This document shows positions 30,007 to 42,463 of a stretch of DNA of 64,000 nt, piece after piece. The stretch covers positions 745,107 to 809,106 of the forward strand of contig JAKUHH010000030.1 in the NCBI GenBank assembly GCA_022701365.1, in the 5' to 3' direction. The notes under the pieces are model-generated. The model was not told the origin of the DNA, made no database searches, and was given only the letters and a program-made list of their open reading frames with translations. The stretch is from Mycocentrospora acerina (taxonomy: Eukaryota > Ascomycota > Dothideomycetes > Pleosporales). How positions within the stretch are numbered: the first letter of the stretch is position 1; the number at the start of each line of letters is the position of its first letter. The position numbers and the translations under genes are program-made.

Positions 30007-32226
30007 TAACGTTTGTTTGATGCAATCTTCCTAAAGAGATAGCACTATCAGAGGCTAAGAGAAAGAGGGTTCACGTATATGAGTTTGAGACGTGCATGAG
30101 CTTGTTTGATTGTCAGTTTGAGAAAGGAAGAGGAACATTCCAAGAGTTAATATTTCCGGCAATCCTGTGAGAGCCACCGACTCAATGCCCCGATAGTACT
30201 GTTGAAACTCGCTCGGGCCACGAATGCCGGCAGAAGCAATGGGATATGGGGAAGTAAAACGTGGGGATACCGGGTAGTGTTTGCCGCGGGGAAAAAGTAA
30301 GGACAGTACAGCTCGATATGGCAGCGAACGTATCTGTGAATCGGGTTCGTCCACATTTCTTCTTGCAGTGGAGTAAAAAGGAAAGGGTGCACACGACGCA
30401 AGTGTGAGGGTGTGCTGACTGCAGCTTACTCGTACAGCATCACCATCTACTCAGCCCTACATAGTACAGATATAGTCTTTAGTCAGCCGTACAACAGTAA
30501 CATGCCGTTTACGGTGATGATGAAGTTAATTTGAGAAGCTCTAATGGCTGATGATCAGGCGCATGGGTTCGCTTCATCTTGTGGTTGAACGCGCATCCGA
30601 GGATGTTGGCCAAAGGCAATATTGGCTCGTGTCGGAGCCAGCTTCACGAGTGCCGCAACCTCGCTCCGAGATGTGGAATGTACCATGAAAGTTTACCTGT
30701 GAAAGCTTGTGATGAGGGCGCGGAGGCTAGAGTTTGTGCCGGAGACTAGGTAGGAGTCTGGTGTCGCGGTGTCGGACCCTGAAGTCGAGCGCACATGCGA
30801 ACGGGACTAGTCATGCACCCCAGATGTTGCTGGCGGAACTTGCACTGAGGGGAAGAGGTAAACAACCGGCGGTCGATTCCGAGGCACAAGGCATGCACAC
30901 ATGGCCCCAAGGCCTTGGAGGTGTTTCGGTCTCGAGGTGGCCCCGTAGCAGCTTCACTACTCGTAATGCGAGCAGCGCTTTGTCTCGTGCACAGATGCGA
31001 GGCGTAAACAGAAAGCGAGAAGGGCCAGCTCTACCGGCGCCGGGTTGACTGCCGAAATTAGATGGCGACTCTGTTTACATGTGGCCGACAAGCAATGCAA
31101 TTTCACAGTACGGAGCGCGGACTGACAAGCCGGGGAGCGTTTGCGTGCCGCAAGAGGAAACGCAAACGGCTGAACGCGCGGGATGCCTCCCCAAAGCCCG
31201 AGATGATCACCATGTCAGGCTTACTGGCTTGGGCAACGCGAGGCCGGCGCGGATGCGGGCGAGGCGTGACCGTGCCGTGGGGGACGGGCGCTGGCAGTCC
31301 CCCAATCGCGTTGCCATGCGACGGCGGGCTGCTTTTTGCGCAGGCAGCGACGCAAGGGGACGCAAGGCGACACGCAAGGCGACAAACAGGGAGCAGACGA
31401 AACAAGGCGTGCGGGTGCGGCCAGGCGAGAGCGAGTGCAGGCGGCGAGTCGTCCTCGCAGCCTGCAATGGCCCTCGCGGTGGACGAGTCATCGACTCGTG
31501 GCATCCAAATGGCATGTGCGCGGCGGGAAGGCGAGACTCGGAGCATCCTCGCGCCTGGTCGCATGGATGGGCGGTATCGCATCCCGATAGGCAGGAATGT
31601 CCAGTGCCCCCCATGCAGCGCCGCCGGGCGGTCGCATGGGGCGCGGTCGTGGAAGAGCCAAATGTGGGTGTCTCCTTGCAAACAGCGGTGGGCCTGTGCC
31701 CAATCCGACGCCCCCTTCAAAGGAGCGGTCACTCACCGACAAGTGCGCAAAGGCAAATGACAACCGGGCTGCCAGCTGCGTTTCATTATTGCCCGGGCTG
31801 TGGCGTGGACGACACGGGGCAGATATAACGCGAGCGGCGGCCTCTCGCACACGTCCAGACCACAGGATATTCATTATTCGAGACACTTTGCTTCTGACTC
31901 GGACCGCTGACTCCGCGCCCCTTTGCTCTTGCTCCTACTTAACGCTGCCTACCCGCCCCAGCCCACGCTCCTGCAAATCCCAGATCGCTGTTGCAAATCA
32001 AGGAGAATACTGCCGCTTTCGGCTTCCCTGCACTCTCCATCCCACATCGTCATTTCGTGTGTCGGCCTCGGTTCACTTGCCGCCACGCTAAGTCTGCCTA
32101 CCATTGCGAAAATTCGACACACACCTTCCCGGCCGAATAAGCCCGTGACGAGTATATACAATCCAGATCCACCCCGTACACTACCGCCAAAGAAAAACCC
32201 ACAAAACCACAACCCAACTATTCAAT

Positions 32227-32664
32227 ATGCACTTTGAACCCTCGCCAAGCTCGTCGCCATCAAAGTCCTTTCCCATCTCCATCTCTCCCAGGACCATGGC
32301 TTCTCCATCCGAATCAATCTTCTCCGCCTACTCATTCGAGTCCAACTCGAGCCGTGGAGCCTCATGTGCCTTCCCTTCGTGGCCCAAGAGCACCTCGCTC
32401 GGATACCGCAGCCCACCGTCTTCCTTTTTGAGCGACGCCGACTTGTTCGGTGAAGACTTTGACGACGACTTCTCCATCCCATTCCTCCAGGAAGCGCCTG
32501 CACCTCCTCGCCAACCCACCGTCTCCCAGGCCTTCCCCATTCTGCCGCCTCTCTACGCTGAGAAGAAGCCCAAGAGTGAGCGAAGGCGCAGCAGTGGGCG
32601 CAAGCAGCGTCGCACTTCCAAGCCCATGACTCCCATTTCAGAGTCACCTGAGCAGGTCGAGTGA
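32227..32664 (+). CDS. Small Ser/Pro-rich disordered protein, function unknown
   Basis: A single-exon 145-residue frame with an ATG in a favourable context (AATATGC), a TATATACA element about 75 bp upstream and a CT-rich leader. The protein is Ser/Pro-rich and probably disordered. It contains an acidic-aromatic block (S-D-A-D-L-F-G-E-D-F-D-D-D-F) at about 74-87, a hydrophobic L-P-P-L-Y-A-E-K-K segment and a basic patch (R-R-R-S-S-G-R-K-Q-R-R). I recall small filamentous-fungal proteins with a similar S-D-x-D-L-F plus P-P-L plus Lys/Arg layout, without known function. It stands alone in a gene-poor region. A regulatory or short-motif role is a guess. Confidence 0.6.
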   Translation: MHFEPSPSSSPSKSFPISISPRTMASPSESIFSAYSFESNSSRGASCAFPSWPKSTSLGYRSPPSSFLSDADLFGEDFDDDFSIPFLQEAPAPPRQPTVSQAFPILPPLYAEKKPKSERRRSSGRKQRRTSKPMTPISESPEQVE

Positions 32665-35600
32665 GCAACTTGACAGAAACCGAAGAATAGTCTTCGTGGC
32701 AATGTAAGTTGAGCCCAAACATCAATTAGCGTTGCAATCCTAACATGTTTGTCCAGTGTTGTTATTGACCAAAGACGTCATACTTGAAGCGCGCGCGTTG
32801 TGTCGTGCCAAGGTCACATGTGTGGCGCCTGGCTCTCGTCATGAGGCGCAATCGGCTGGCTGGCCCATCCTCGTGTGCTGTCATGAGGACAACACGTCTC
32901 CATGACAGCAAGGACGACTCATCGTCATGTCTTGCTCGAGTAGGACCCCAGCACGGCGCCTACCAGTCCCGTACTCTATCTGGCTTGCATCGTCTCAGGT
33001 CAGCATCACTCACATCGTCGCGCCAACACGTCACGTCTCGTAATCACCACGTGACGCACGCGCGACATGCCTGAGGTTGACTCATGGTCGAGCATGTGAA
33101 TCACACTTGCTCGTCTGTCCTTGTAGAGCAGATCTCGACTTGACGACTGCCGAAGATCTGGAGACGGGCACGCTACCGCATCCCCTTCGGGGAAATGAAA
33201 GAGCCGGGAAAAGAAACCGGCAAATGAGCAGGATTGGAGGAAGCATTGTGATTTATTTTTTTGTGGCATTCAAAGGCGTATAGCATCGATACCCCCATTC
33301 CGCGAATTGTATGGCCCTAGCTGGGATTTGTGTGCATTTCCTGCAAGGCGCTCTTTTCGCATCTTAGCGAGACTCGCAAGGCGTGCCTGTGGCTGGCCTC
33401 GCTTTTCCTTTTATGATACCCCCCCGTTAGATAGATACCCTTGCAAACATTAATTCATTCATCCTACCGAAAATTTTCCTCCCTCATTGTGATTGTTTTC
33501 GTGACGCTTGTTGCCGAGATGAAACTAGCAAGCCTCATCACATCTCGTCACATTGAATACAACATGAATGCGCCTGTATGGGCAAGTGAGGCGCCTCTCT
33601 CTTTTCGAATCTCGGTGCTCAACGTTTCGATAGAGTTTCGCCGATCTCCTCAAAAAGTAGGAGCCCTTGTATGAGGAGGGTAGGGGTCGCAGTAACTTTG
33701 CTGCCACTCGACAGGGCTGCCGGCATGCAAGTGCGAATGCAGTCCTCTGTAACGGGCATCCTCAAATCACCACAAACTCACTTTTTCATTGATAAGATCT
33801 TGTGATATTGCCACTGCCAAAAACAAAGCCCAAGATGTCATCACATTTGACGAGTGCGAGGCGCAAGCGAGGCACAAGCGAGAATTGGGAAGTGGGTTCT
33901 TCTACTCGTTGAAGGTTGCGCTCGCATTGCATCTCAACTCATGTGAGCGCTTCGGACAGTCCTGCATCACGGTTGGCCCGGTCCATGGATCGGCGGTATA
34001 CGAATCTGACACACAGTGAGAGGACGAGCCAGCGTCAAAGAGACAAATGGTGTTATTGCCCCTCATAATTGGGACGGACGGAGAAGGGCGAGAGCTCATG
34101 TAGATGTGCTTGCAGCTGCCCGTTCTGTATCTGAACTATGAAGCGGAGCAGGAATCATGCTTTTCGTGGCGTGCAAATTCAATGCGAGCAAATTGTGTTG
34201 TGTGCTGAGCTCCATCAAATGACAAGCTCCATCAAATGACAAGGATCTCTGCGGAGCAAACATGTCGAACGGTGTGAAAAGTGTTGATGGAGAAGTACCA
34301 CGCAATCTATTTAGTTCATGGATACTCGTCCTTCAACATCAATGTGACCCGGCATGCAGAAATGCACCGTCAGAACTCGGAGCCATTTCTTACCGGGCAG
34401 GTCGACAAAGCTTTGACTACCGTCTTGAACAATGCGAACGACGGGACGAGGCGTGCGGCGAAGACTTCGGTTGTGCCCGCTTCGTCTCGAGCTCAACGAC
34501 GTGTCTGTCTGCCCTCCTCCATGTGCACCCAATACACGCTGTCTGCTTGTGCTTCATTCAGCAACTGAATTCGGAGCCAAGGATCGTACATGTGCGTTCC
34601 GATACAAATGTGCAAGAGGAGCTGCAATACCCTGCAACACACGAGTCTCGGGCCCAACGTCAGGTCGGGTTATGTGCGACCAGCACAGGCATCCATTCCA
34701 TTGGTATTCGTAATGTATTTTCGGTTGCGAGCATGCCAGAAGCAGGCATTCCTGCAGCGTTGCAACAATGCATCACACAAAGAACAACGGTTGCCCAGAA
34801 CTCACGATCGAATCTGTGCCACAAACCTACATATCCGCTCCCGAGGCACAACACCAGCGGGATGGGCACCGTCCCGCAGAAGCTAGCAGTCTATGATACA
34901 TGACCTTCACCGTCTCCCGGAAGAATACGCCTCTGTCATGTAAAGCTGCCCTATGCTAGAAGATGGGCTGTGCCTGGAATCGCGCAATCACCATCAGGTG
35001 TTGCTGCGAAGAGACGGCTGGAGAGGAAGGGTTTGATAGATATAGACTGTGGGTCAATCGGTGTAGGTTTGGGTATGGTGGGATCATCCATGTGCCACCG
35101 GGCCGCGCCTGTGGCCGCTGCGCAGCGTGGTTGGCTACAGACTGTGATGCGGACGCCGCTCTGTCACCTTTAGCTCACCAATCACGCGGCTGATCTTGAC
35201 TACTCTCCCTGAATCTTCGTTTTCGCGACTTTGCGCTGTCTCGTCGGGGCTTTTTACAGGCTGCTTAATTCGTCCCATGCAGGCACCAGCGCGAAACTGG
35301 ACCAACAGCGAGTTGTGGTACTCTGGCGGCCAGCTTGGCGGCCAGCATGCTCTCCACATGCAGCATGACTCCGCATGGTCTGTCGAGTCCAAAGGACCAT
35401 CTCAAGCTTTTATGCCGACCAGCAAATGAACGGGCTGGGTTGCCAGCCATTAACGCCTCATGATAGAAACTCGGGTGTACTTGTCGTCAAGCACTTGCCT
35501 GGATCCATAGTTCCAGGTCCTATTCTGAGCAATATCAATCCATTTTGCGCCTATAAGCGCCGAACCTTGATAGGCTCTTCACGCCCATGCGCATCACCTC

Positions 35601-35963
35601 AACCCTCGACCGCGCTTCTGCTGTCTTTTCTCCTCCCTCTCTCTGCCTTTCCTGCCTTGTCTGTCTTTTCAGCTGGTGTACCCGCTTGCAACAATTCAAA
35701 GTAGTCGCATGCAGAGTGCTTTAACCGCCAACTTCCACCCTTGTACAACAGGGCGGGGCTAAAGCATAGGTACCAAAGCCAACGCCGTGGAGCTGTCGAG
35801 AATCGTACTTCTCTTTAGCTCGTGAGTCCCAATTCCACAGATATTTTGACGCTGCGTCTCCTGTTCCTCTGAAAGCGTCTCTCGTATTTCTGCCGTCCTT
35901 CATCCATAGCAGCTCCCTCGTAATGCGACTGACCGCGGAATTGGCTTCCTAGGTCTGTGCAAC
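32665..35963. other. Gene-poor tract II, no supported gene
   Basis: About 3.3 kb between the small disordered-protein gene and the large WD40 gene. Several open frames of 60-213 codons overlap, including 34262-34903, without motifs, splice support or codon-use coherence. CACGTGACG near 33,048 is an E-box-like site. A 17-bp tandem duplication lies at 34,209-34,242. CT-rich stretches near 35,620-35,680 may belong to a long leader of the WD40 gene. Confidence 0.5.
34209..34242. repeat. Perfect 17-bp tandem duplication
   Basis: The unit GCTCCATCAAATGACAA occurs twice head to tail without mismatch in intergenic DNA, suggesting a recent slippage or duplication event. Confidence 0.95.
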
Positions 35964-38900
35964 ATGTCTACCGGACATGCAAGACAGCGCTCAAACTCGA
36001 ATAAGAGCTCCTCCGTCCGGTCTCACTCCGAGATCAAGCTGAAACCCCCAACTCCAAGCATCACTCCGAGCGTCGACGAGTTCGCGTTCGAGCCATCGGC
36101 TGCCACTGCGTCGTTCTTGCTATACGCTCAGCGGAACGAGATTTTGTGCGTGCATCATGATACCCTTGCCATAGAAAGAAGATTTACAAGGCACCGCGAG
36201 GATGTGTCCTGGATCAGTGTGGACAATGTCAGCGAAAGAGGAGCTGGCCGACTGGTCGTGAGCTATGATGCGGGATCAACTGCGATTGTATGGGACCTTT
36301 TTACAGGCGATGAAGTTGCACGGTTTGCATCGTATGAGCAAATCCGAGTTGCGACATGGATGAAGAACGGAAACGTTGCTTTTGGTGAGTTCCCGTGCGG
36401 CTGCAGGCGCATGCCGCCACATCTCTGACCATTGTAACCAGGAAATGCGCAGGGCAACATCATTCTGTTTGAGCCTTCAACTTCCGAACACCTCTCCGCG
36501 AGAACCATTTTTGACCCAATTACCGCGCTGGCACCGGCTGCAGACTGCAGAACATTTGCGATTGGGTATGTATCACTTGAGCCCATGCATGCGAATCACG
36601 AGCCTGATCTGACTGGGCACCAGCTATCTCAATGGCTCAATTTTAATCGCGACTCTCCAGCCTTCCTTTACCATTCTCCACACTCTTACCACCCCGAGGT
36701 CTCCATCCCCTATCTCGGGCTTGGCATGGCATGGCTCGTCATCGAAGCAGAAGTCTGAGATGTTGGCGGCTCAGACGTCTGACGGAGATTTGAGAGTGTG
36801 GAGTGTTCCGAAGATCCCACATGGGGGCGACACGCCTTGCGTGATTCGTGTACTCAACAAATCAGACCAAAGAGAGCCTGGGCCCTGCTGGTTTGCTTGG
36901 TCCAAGAATGGGCGAATCATCCAATACACTGAAGGGTACGTACCAAACTTCCCGAACGTTGATCTGCCTTGCATGTGGCGGCTGCCCGGCGCTTAGATCA
37001 CGATCCACTGACATCTCATCACCAATAGTCAAACCTGCTCTTGGGATGTGCGCACTAAACGAGTGTCGTATGAGACTATCCCAACTGTCGATGGCGTCGC
37101 TGCCATCTGCAATTATGGCCCTACTGCCACCCTGTTCACTATGAGCCGTAACTTCAGCGTCCAACAGTATGATGTAACTCCTAGCGGTACAGCACTAATG
37201 GTTGCCAATGTCCAACACGCTCCTGCCAACACCCCTCCGTCGCCCCCTATTTCTTTGGATGAGCAAAGTAGACAGATTGAGACTCCTCTAACAGCACACC
37301 CAGTCAAGTCAACGCCACAACTGCTTGTTGAGTCTGAGAGTGAAGGTGAAGCTGTTGCAATATCGCCGCTGCAGAAGATTGCACAAGAGATGGACCAACT
37401 GGAAGAGGAGCGTCGTGATCGCCTTGGACCTCTCAGTCCAGTGTCCAGTCGAGGCTCGCAGAGCTCGAGGTCGTCAGGTAGCGGCCGCGCTCCACGCTAC
37501 CGGTACGACAAGCCGTCCTATGGTACTGCACGGTCATCAAAAAGCTCAGGGGCCGCCTCTGGTACTGTGTTCTCGTCCGGAACAACCTCCATCGCTGGCA
37601 CGTCAAGAGAGAGCATCTCCATCCGCTCTCTATCATCGGCAACTTCATCTCGATACGAATCATCAGCGCTCCGGAGAGAAGTGATGAGAAGTCCTGAGAA
37701 ACCACAAAGTGCACAGCACACGGATTTGTTCCCCTTTACAAAGGCAAGATTGACCGACGTCCCTTTTCGGGCTTCGGATCTTGGTCCTGAACGTACGCCC
37801 AACGATCTTCGACACAACATGTTGAGAGTTGTTTTCGGATGGGACAACGATATCGAAGAGCTGATCCGAGACGAACGTAAGTCCCACATAGTCTACTCAA
37901 TCGACAGTTCACTGACCAATATAGTTGCACGTCATCAGCCTGGATCTGCAGCAGCTGTGCTTCTTTCCAAGTGGCTTGGCGACTCGGGTGCTGATTTGCT
38001 AGCATCTATGGCTGGATCTGAATCAATGACTTCTTCTGACTGGATGTTGCTTGCTTTAAGTAACATGGGCCAAGGCTCACAGAAGAAAGTAGGCGAAGCG
38101 TTTGTTCAGCGTCTCTTGGAGAAGGGCGACATTCACCCTGCCGTGGCCATTCTTCTTGGCCTTGGAGAGCACAACGACGCCATCGAAGTCTATGTCTCTC
38201 GAAAATACTATATGGAATCGGTTCTACTTACCTCTCTCATATTCCCCACTGACTGGCAGAGACAATCGTTTCTCGTCAGGAAATGGGGAGAGGCTGCTGT
38301 CTCTCGCGGTAAAGCAGAGCTAGCTGTCAGATGCTTCTCTTGTATGGGACTCGAGACGACTGAACCTTGGTTTTCTCCACGCGCGCAGGATGCCGTTTTC
38401 TCTGCTCAGAAGCAAGCCTTACTCGGCACTCAGCTCAGCCCACCATTGTCGCCTCCCATTGCAGGAAACAGCAGGATTGCAACCCGAATGGCTTCGCTCA
38501 AGCTTGTCACTGATTTCACACGTGGGCCTCAGCCCAAGCAACTTGTTCAGGAGGATGACGCACAAACCCCAATGAACGCAGGTGTTACACCCATCGCAGA
38601 GTCTGCCATCAGCCCATCTGTCGGTGGCCACCCCTGGTTGGGAACAAGGTCGGCTCGAGATGGCTCGCGAGAACCATCGTCTGCAAGGACTGCGACCCCT
38701 GGCTCTTATAACAGGAAACGCCTTCCATCTCGTTCAGACACTAGTCGTACTTCAACAAACAATGAGAACCTCGCATCTCTTGCCATCCCCAACCGGGGTC
38801 AACGTGGAGATTCGCACCCGAGGACTGCTGTCGATAATGTCGGTCGCGAGACAGAAACTCTTCCATTCGCCCATCGTAGGGCTACTTCTGCAAGCGCTCA

Positions 38901-41292
38901 GAGAGAGTTTACCCTCACGGATGCAACGTTTGACTCCAGTAAAGACAAAGAGCACTTGCCTTCTCCAGCAGTGGGTGTGTTTGATATTTACAAGGAGAAA
39001 AGAACAGAGACTCGTACCAGCTCCCGAAGCCGCAACCGACAAGATCTCCACCTCCTGATGGATGAGACAATTGTAGAACAAGGACCAGAGACGGGTTATA
39101 CCCACAGACTAAGCCCGCCATTGACAGGATCGAGCATCAAGAGTGCGAAGGCACGAAGTATCGACCAGTATATTAGTAGTCTTGAGGAAGCCAACCATCA
39201 TGCTCGCACACGCGCTGATTCTAGAACCGAGCAGAGACCGGCATCACGCACAGAACGAACCAGCAGCCGTAATCGCGAAGAATCTCAAAGCCGTGGAAGG
39301 TCAGGAGTTCGATACATTCGCCCAGCCAAACGTTCCCCATCTTCTCCTGTGCCTATGTCGCCTGAGGACGCAGGTATCCACGTCGCCACTATGAGGGAAG
39401 CTGCAACAAATACCGAGACATTTGATGATGAGCGGTTTTACAAAGTCGATGTCGCTTCCCCGGTCGTGACGGAGTCTGTGGCAAGCAGCCGTACTAACCG
39501 CAGCCGTGCAAGACTTGGGGCTAGCAAGACCAGATCTTCTTCCAAGACAGCACGTCGTACCGAATCGCCCGAGGGTGCTCCGCGTGCTCGAAGCAAGGGT
39601 GCTAGTCGAGCGTCTAGTCGGCGCCCAGCCGAAGACCGTGGACGCAGCACTACACGTGGAGACAGTGCCGTGCGTTCTCCTGAATCCCCCCAGCCAATGT
39701 CTCGTGAGGGGCCTAGCACCATTGATGCCTTTGAGCTACCTCAACCGCGTTACCGAAGCACCAGCCGTCAGAATAGTGAGAATGGGGCAGGTACTCGACG
39801 AGAGCTGTCTTCTGAACGCCGCGTGCCACGGGACCGCTCCGTAAGCCGAAAACCTACACCTACTCTCAGAGAATCCAGCCGATCACGCGTCACCTTCAGA
39901 GAAGCCTCTCCCGACTCGTTGACTTCGGGCCGTTCTGGTCAATCGCGGCTACGGCCCATGACGCGTTCGAGGAAGGAGATTGCTGCCAGGGAGTTGGAGG
40001 AACGCAGACAGTCTCTCGCTCGACGACCCTCGGCGCCTGTTATTCCCCTTCCAGGAGATTTGGCATTTCGACCAGCCGTGTATGAGCGTGCCCATACTGA
40101 TGACATGTTGAGTTCGCTCTCTGCGTACCGTGATCCTATTCAGCGAAGTCAAACTGCAGATCCCGAGATCTCAAAGAGGTATTCACCTACAAACAGAGCA
40201 CCGGTTGGCGCGACTTCGACCTCATCTGTTCCGATTGGCCTCCCAGCCAACCCTCGAGCTATGCGCCATCCTCGGTACATGGCCGCTGATCCATACGAGG
40301 TGGAGGATATTCCTGCTGTCCCGGCCATCCCAGAGAGTCATTCACAAATGCTGCAGCAGCAGCAGCAGCAGCAGCATCAGCACCAGCACGAGGATACACA
40401 CAAAGATAACCTTGGGCCTCTGCTCCCGGCCACTACTTTCGGACAGGCCAGCAATCTTTTTCGCTCTGCATCAGCTCCTCCACAGGATCTATTCATCTCT
40501 GGCTCCAGTCCAAAACACTCGCCTACATATCCGAATGTCAGCCGACGGCCATCTCTCGGTGGCAGTCGTGGACACACACGGATGAACACGGCGCCTGATG
40601 TCTCGACTCCAGTCAACTACAAGCGCATCAGCCCACCACCTATTACTGCCAGCATTGCTGAGACAATCCACGAGAGTCAAGTGGTCATCCTTGAGCAAGA
40701 CGACAGTGCTCCTCATTTCCTCTCTGAGTTGCAGCATCTTGCAACTCCGCCGCCACCGCCCCCTCCTCCTCTAAACATCAACGGTGGCAGCCCCCGCAGC
40801 AGCCTTGGCATGATCAACATTGCTATTGAGGGGAGTCCAATCGAAAAGCAACAAGAATTTTCACCCAATGCCTCTGCCACCAGCTCTCCCATTACGCACC
40901 GTAGAGGTCGTGGGAGCGTGAGCGAGAACCTCGGGCTGACATTTAAGAGAGTGACGGACCGCATGCGCAGCAACAGCCGCTCTCGCAACAAGTCGCCACC
41001 AATCATGCGCAACGAGGTGTCGCCCTACGAAAGTGTGCCAGAGTTCTCGTTTCCTCGGATAGGCAACACCCGCTCGCCCATTGAGGGTGGTAATGCGGAT
41101 TCTTACTTTGGCAAAATCCCACCTCCACCACCACCGCCTCAGCCCATGGAACAAGTCGTTTCCCCCATCGATGGCGAGCAACCGTTCTACAGACATCCCA
41201 AAGAAATCCGGGCCAATATGCCTCCTGAAACACTGCAACCCGGTGTTTACAAGGTTGGGAACTATCAGCCCGTCGACACGCCTATGATTTAG
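35964..41292 (+). CDS. Large WD40-solenoid protein with Arg/Ser-rich disordered tail
   Basis: Five exons (35964-36384, 36442-36565, 36624-36935, 37029-37876 and 37925-41292) give about 1690 residues. All introns are short with GTGAGT, GTATGT, GTACGT or GTAAGT donors, and the phases agree. The N-terminal 400 residues look like WD40 blades (for example T-A-I-V-W-D-L, D-G-D-L-R-V-W-S-V and T-C-S-W-D-V). A helical segment follows at about 570-730, with W-L-G-D-S-G-A, I-H-P-A-V-A-I-L-L-G-L-G and repeated-helix character like the Sec31 or Gemin5 TPR region. The remaining 900 residues are Ser/Arg/Pro-rich and disordered, with many R-S/S-R pairs, a polyglutamine-His run (codons near 40,354-40,390) and two polyproline tracts. 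The last intron (37877-37924, 48 bp) has no stop and a length divisible by three, so retention would add 16 residues. The function is not known to me; an RNP or trafficking scaffold is plausible. Confidence 0.8.
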
Positions 41293-42463
41293 GTGGGCTG
41301 GGACTAGCTACTCTTTTGACTTGTCCAGACCACAGCAACAACACACGGTCATGTCATGGCTTTGAGCACAATTGAGACGAACTTAACGGCCGTATTTGTA
41401 ACTTTCATAGCATCTGTATTCTCTTCGTACTATCATTTGCATTACCGAGCGACTAGCATTTTTTTTTCTCTGAATTATCAGTATCATCAGCGTTGTATTT
41501 GGGTGTTGGTCGAGGGGATCATTCATCATCATCATCATCTTGGCCAGTGTGGTTGGTCTATTACTTTGCTACATCAAGACTTGGAACATTTGTCTCCATG
41601 CGCTTCACGGCGGAACTGTCGATACCCATATCATTCTCCACTACCTTTCGAGACACTTCCCTTTCATGGTTCTATGGCACACTGCCACAGACCTTGGATA
41701 AGAGTAGTTGTCTTCTTTTTCTTCCTGGACTTTATATATATATTTTTGCACTTTTGTTTCATGTTTTTTGTGGGGGGTTCTTGTATCTGGACTTGGTGGA
41801 GAGGTTGTAGGTAGCGGGTTTCAGAGGAGGAGTGAAAGGATATTACGACGGGATGAAATGGCAGGAAAAGGGATTGGATGGACAAGGGGGATTGGCAGCT
41901 GGGGATGCAATTTTTGTTTTCTTTACCAATGTACATGTTTCTTGACTGCAAGTATCGTGTGTGGGACTGGTGAAGGGTTCAGTGTCGCTCTCCCACTGAT
42001 ATTGTCACATATCTCCCCTTGCAGCCAAAAGCGGTGTGCAAGTGATGCTTTCGCAACACTCGTTTGTGTGCCCCCGGTTTGGTCGCGTGGGTACACGCAG
42101 CTTTGGATCAGAGAAAACGTAGTTGGCCGAATGCAATCAGCCTGCTTCTTTTTATCCTGGCCGGACAGCGGCTCGACATAGTGACGATGGCCAAATCCGC
42201 ATCATGTTGTGATTGTTGCATTGTGGGCGAGCGAGCAAGACGTGCGTGTGAGAGAGTAGTGGGGGAGTGAATGGTGGCCGTCCGTGCTCACCTCCGAGAA
42301 GCCGAACTTTTTGGCCATGACATGCAGCTGCCTCTCTTGTCGCAACACGCCCCGCGCATCATGTATCACCTGCCCTGGTGGATACGAACAATCGAAAGCG
42401 TCTCCCACTAGCCGGCCAGAAGTCGACCGCCTGGAGTGAGCAGGTGCGGGCCACCCAGTAATA
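41293..42463. other. Intergenic between WD40 gene and rhomboid gene, no gene seen
   Basis: About 1.2 kb holding a presumed 3' untranslated region with an ATC/CAT trinucleotide run near 41,522-41,538 and T-rich tracts. Short frames up to 157 codons occur but have no coding signature. Confidence 0.5.

Larger units (their letters stand above)
27258..32226. other. Gene-poor tract I, no supported gene
   Basis: Nearly 5 kb without a gene I can support. Parts are GC-rich and low in stop codons: at 31.06-31.89 kb three frames of over 200 codons overlap on both strands, with no family motif or splice support. Local features are a CACG/CCCG repeat near 27,894-27,920, GGGCAATAGGGCA-type repeats near 28,108-28,147 and a T9A9 palindrome near 29,997. 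CT-rich and TATATACA sequence just before 32,226 looks like the promoter of the next gene. No tRNA internal-promoter pair was found. Confidence 0.5.

Noticed and set aside
31062..31886. Overlapping ORFs of 209-249 codons as real genes
   Set aside because: Coding on both strands at once is improbable and no family motif is seen. Kept only as a compositional finding.
34262..34903. A 213-codon plus-strand ORF
   Set aside because: No homology recognised, Cys/His scattered without pattern, overlapping alternative frames of similar length, no promoter context.
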